Source of the DNA: CAYNQK01 sp964470375
Lineage (GTDB): Bacteria; Spirochaetota; Spirochaetia; Treponematales; JBGSOB01
Length of the DNA stretch: 6,424 nucleotides
Reading direction: 5' to 3'
NCBI GenBank assembly: GCA_964470375.1
Contig: CAYYCP010000112.1
Coordinates: forward strand, 1-6,424
Numbering within the stretch: position 1 is the stretch's first letter; the number at the start of each line of letters is the position of its first letter. The notes beneath the pieces are model-generated. The model was not told the origin of the DNA and searched no databases. It worked only from the letters and a program-made list of their open reading frames with translations. Below, piece by piece: positions 4,713 through 6,424 of the stretch. The position numbers and the translations under genes are program-made.

Positions 4713-5608
4713 GCATGCGGCATCCCGGCGCCCTCGCGGCCATACTCCTCGCCCCCCTCATCCCCCTCCCGGCAGCGGGCCAGGCCATGGGCGGGGCGGA
4801 GCTTTCGATCGAAGGCAGCTGGGGCGGCCAAGGCCCCGCCGCCTGCGCGGAGGCCGAATTGTCGGTCGACAGCATCCTCTCGGACCGGTCCGCGGCCTAC
4901 ATCAGCGCCGGAGCCGATGCATCCTTGGATCCGGGAGCCATGTTCTCCACCGCCGCTCGGGCGGACCTGGGACTCTCCGTAGGATCGGCCCCCCTCTATT
5001 TCCTCCCGACCCTTGAGGCCTCATTCGCCTATGCGGACAGTCTCTCCTCCCTGGACGCCTCCCTCCGCCTCCCCCTCTCCCTGTCCCTGGGGGAGGCCAG
5101 CTTGGAAGCGGGGCCGCGGGCAGGCATGGCGGCCGAGGGCGCTTCGGCCTCCTACCGCGTCGGCGGCGACGCGATGCTGTCTGGGGCTATCGGGGCCTTC
5201 ATACTCAAACCCGCCCTAGGCTGCGAATGGATATGGACGGTCGCGGGAGATAGCTACATCGAACTTTCCCCCGTCCTAGGCCTGTCCTTCTACCCCGCGG
5301 CCCCATTCAGCGTCTCGGCCAAGGTCCGCTGGCGCCACGCCTTCCAGCCGGCCAGCGATGAAATCAGCGCCTCGGCGGACGCGGCCTGGGAATTCCTGCC
5401 TCGCCTCATGGCCAGCGCGAGCGCCTGGCTGGGCGCGGAGGGCGGCGCATGGACGGCTTGGGGCTGCCGCGGGGGCATGCAGTGGCGCGCCTGGGAAGGC
5501 GGCCCCTGGAGCCTGGCCATCGAGCCGGGCGCCTCAGTATCGCAGGCAGCGGGCCAGGCCCTTGCATGGGACCTGTCCCTGCGCCTCCAGCTCTCGGCGG
5601 AGTGGTGA
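4709..5608 (+). CDS. Putative outer-membrane beta-barrel protein
   Basis: The 299-residue product carries a signal peptide (hydrophobic about 8-22, cleavage near AAGQA at residue 26). The mature part is rich in Ser, Ala, Gly and aromatic residues with alternating polar and hydrophobic positions in stretches of about 8-12, such as AELSIEGSWGG, FLPTLEASFAYA, ASLRLPLSLSLG, SVSAKVRWRHAF and WSLAIEPGASVS. The last strand, LSLRLQLSAEW, ends in an aromatic residue, as outer-membrane barrel proteins usually do for BAM recognition. By eye there is room for roughly ten to fourteen strands, and no specific family is recognised. The ATG overlaps the upstream stop (ATGA) and has GGAGG 5 nt ahead. It is the last gene of the sigma operon and its most likely surface component. 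A secreted beta-rich protein that is not a barrel is the alternative. Confidence 0.75.
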   Translation: MSMRHPGALAAILLAPLIPLPAAGQAMGGAELSIEGSWGGQGPAACAEAELSVDSILSDRSAAYISAGADASLDPGAMFSTAARADLGLSVGSAPLYFLPTLEASFAYADSLSSLDASLRLPLSLSLGEASLEAGPRAGMAAEGASASYRVGGDAMLSGAIGAFILKPALGCEWIWTVAGDSYIELSPVLGLSFYPAAPFSVSAKVRWRHAFQPASDEISASADAAWEFLPRLMASASAWLGAEGGAWTAWGCRGGMQWRAWEGGPWSLAIEPGASVSQAAGQALAWDLSLRLQLSAEW

Positions 5609-5633
5609 TCGGCATCGCCCGGGCCATTCGCCC

Positions 5634-5668
5634 AAAAGAAAGGGCCGCCCCCCTCAGGGAGGCGGCCC
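5634..5668 (-). terminator. Intrinsic terminator of gdhA, perhaps bidirectional
   Basis: GGGCCGCC at 5642-5649 pairs with GGCGGCCC at 5661-5668, with three further inner G-C pairs around a TCA loop. Read on the minus strand it is followed by TTTCTTTT, a good T-tract, so it terminates gdhA 26 nt after the stop codon. On the plus strand the following ATCGTTCTCT is only weakly T-rich, so termination of the convergent sigma operon here is possible but less certain. Confidence 0.87.
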
Positions 5669-5693
5669 ATCGTTCTCTATACAGAAGCTCGGT

Positions 5694-6424
5694 CTAGACT
5701 AGGCCCTGGTCGATCATGGCGTCGGCAACCTTGACGAAGCCGGCGATGTTGGCACCGGCCATGTAATTGATGAAGCCGTCGGCCTCGGTGCCGTACTTCC
5801 GGCAAGCCTCGTGGATGCTGACCATGATCCCGTGCAGCCTCTGGTCCACTTCCTCGCGGGTCCAGGACAGACGCATGGAGTTCTGGCTCATCTCCAGGCC
5901 TGAGGTGGCCACGCCGCCGGCGTTGGCGGCCTTGCCCGGGCCGTAGAGGATCTTGGCGGCCAGGTAGACGTCGATGGCCTCCGGGGTGGAGGGCATGTTG
6001 GCGCCCTCTGATACGCAGATGCAGCCGTTCTTCACCAGGAGCTTAGCCTCCTCGCCGGAGATCTCGTTCTGAGTGGCGCAGGGCAGGGCCACGTCGCACT
6101 TGACAGACCAGGGCCTCTGGCCGGCGGTGTAGGTGGAGCCGGGGAACTGCTTGACGTACTCGGAGATGCGCCCGCGGCGCACGTTCTTGAGCTCCATCAC
6201 CCAGGCAAGCTTCTGCGCGTCGATGCCGGCCGGATCGTGGATGAAGCCGTCGGAATCGGAGAGGGTGACCGCCTTGCCGCCCAGCTGGTTGACCTTCTCC
6301 ACCGCGTACTGGGCCACGTTGCCCGAGCCGGAGATGGCCACCGTGAGGCCCTTGAAGGACTTGCCGCGGGTCTTGAGCATCTCCTCGGCGAAGTAGGTGC
6401 AGCCGTAGCCGGTGGCCTCCGGGC
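5694..6424 (-). CDS. gdhA: NADP-specific glutamate dehydrogenase (C-terminal half)
   Basis: The last 242 residues of the protein are present and the start lies beyond the right edge; hexameric GDHs are about 450 residues long. The enzyme catalyses reductive amination of 2-oxoglutarate with ammonium to glutamate in the cytoplasm. The fragment opens with PEATGYG, then the Rossmann dinucleotide motif SGSGNVAQYA (codons around 6306-6332), TLSDSDG, ALPCATQNE, EGANMPST, APGKAANAGG-like GPGKAANAGGVATSG and the terminal NIAGFVKVADAM. These follow E. coli GdhA almost motif for motif, and the Ser after the second Rossmann strand fits NADP rather than NAD preference. The reading frame is intact. It converges on the sigma operon and is followed by its own terminator, so it is functionally unrelated to it. 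Confidence 0.97.
   Translation of the reverse strand, partial: PEATGYGCTYFAEEMLKTRGKSFKGLTVAISGSGNVAQYAVEKVNQLGGKAVTLSDSDGFIHDPAGIDAQKLAWVMELKNVRRGRISEYVKQFPGSTYTAGQRPWSVKCDVALPCATQNEISGEEAKLLVKNGCICVSEGANMPSTPEAIDVYLAAKILYGPGKAANAGGVATSGLEMSQNSMRLSWTREEVDQRLHGIMVSIHEACRKYGTEADGFINYMAGANIAGFVKVADAMIDQGLV

Noticed and set aside
1..6424. CRISPR arrays, tRNA or rRNA genes, transposases, attachment sites
   Set aside because: No regularly spaced repeats, no cloverleaf-like sequence, no transposase motifs and no direct repeats at gene borders were seen. The whole window has uniform GC-rich coding style without signs of recent transfer.

Overview
The window is GC-rich, densely packed bacterial chromosome with GC-ending codons, Shine-Dalgarno (SD) starts and short intergenic gaps. 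A P13-like porin candidate, outer-envelope proteins and the overall style fit a high-GC member of the Spirochaetota (the Treponema/Spirochaeta side). That placement is inference; nothing here fixes the taxonomy. No tRNA, rRNA, CRISPR array or insertion sequence was seen.

Left part, minus strand (1-2163). In transcription order this holds a DUF4382 lipoprotein (1288-2163) ending at a strong intrinsic terminator, a small membrane protein resembling the P13 porin family (449-1114) with its own sigma70-type promoter, clpS (77-385), and the first codons of clpA (1-55). ClpS and ClpA are the adaptor and unfoldase of the N-degron and general proteolysis pathway.

Middle part, plus strand (2316-5608). 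Five genes form a tight operon. They encode an ECF-type sigma factor, a membrane-anchored zinc-finger anti-sigma factor whose outer part looks like a CBM48/AMPK-beta glycogen-binding domain, two small secreted helical proteins of unknown function, and a secreted beta-rich protein that looks like an outer-membrane barrel. Three of the four junctions are 4-nt start/stop overlaps and the fourth is a 14-nt gap carrying the next SD. The inferred picture is a cell-envelope sensing module: a periplasmic carbohydrate-binding-like domain is coupled through one membrane helix to release of a sigma factor, and exported proteins are co-expressed with it. This is the most interesting part of the window.

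Right part, minus strand (5694-6424). This is the C-terminal half of an NADP-type glutamate dehydrogenase (gdhA), followed by an intrinsic terminator lying between it and the convergent operon. It is an ordinary housekeeping gene cut by the window edge.
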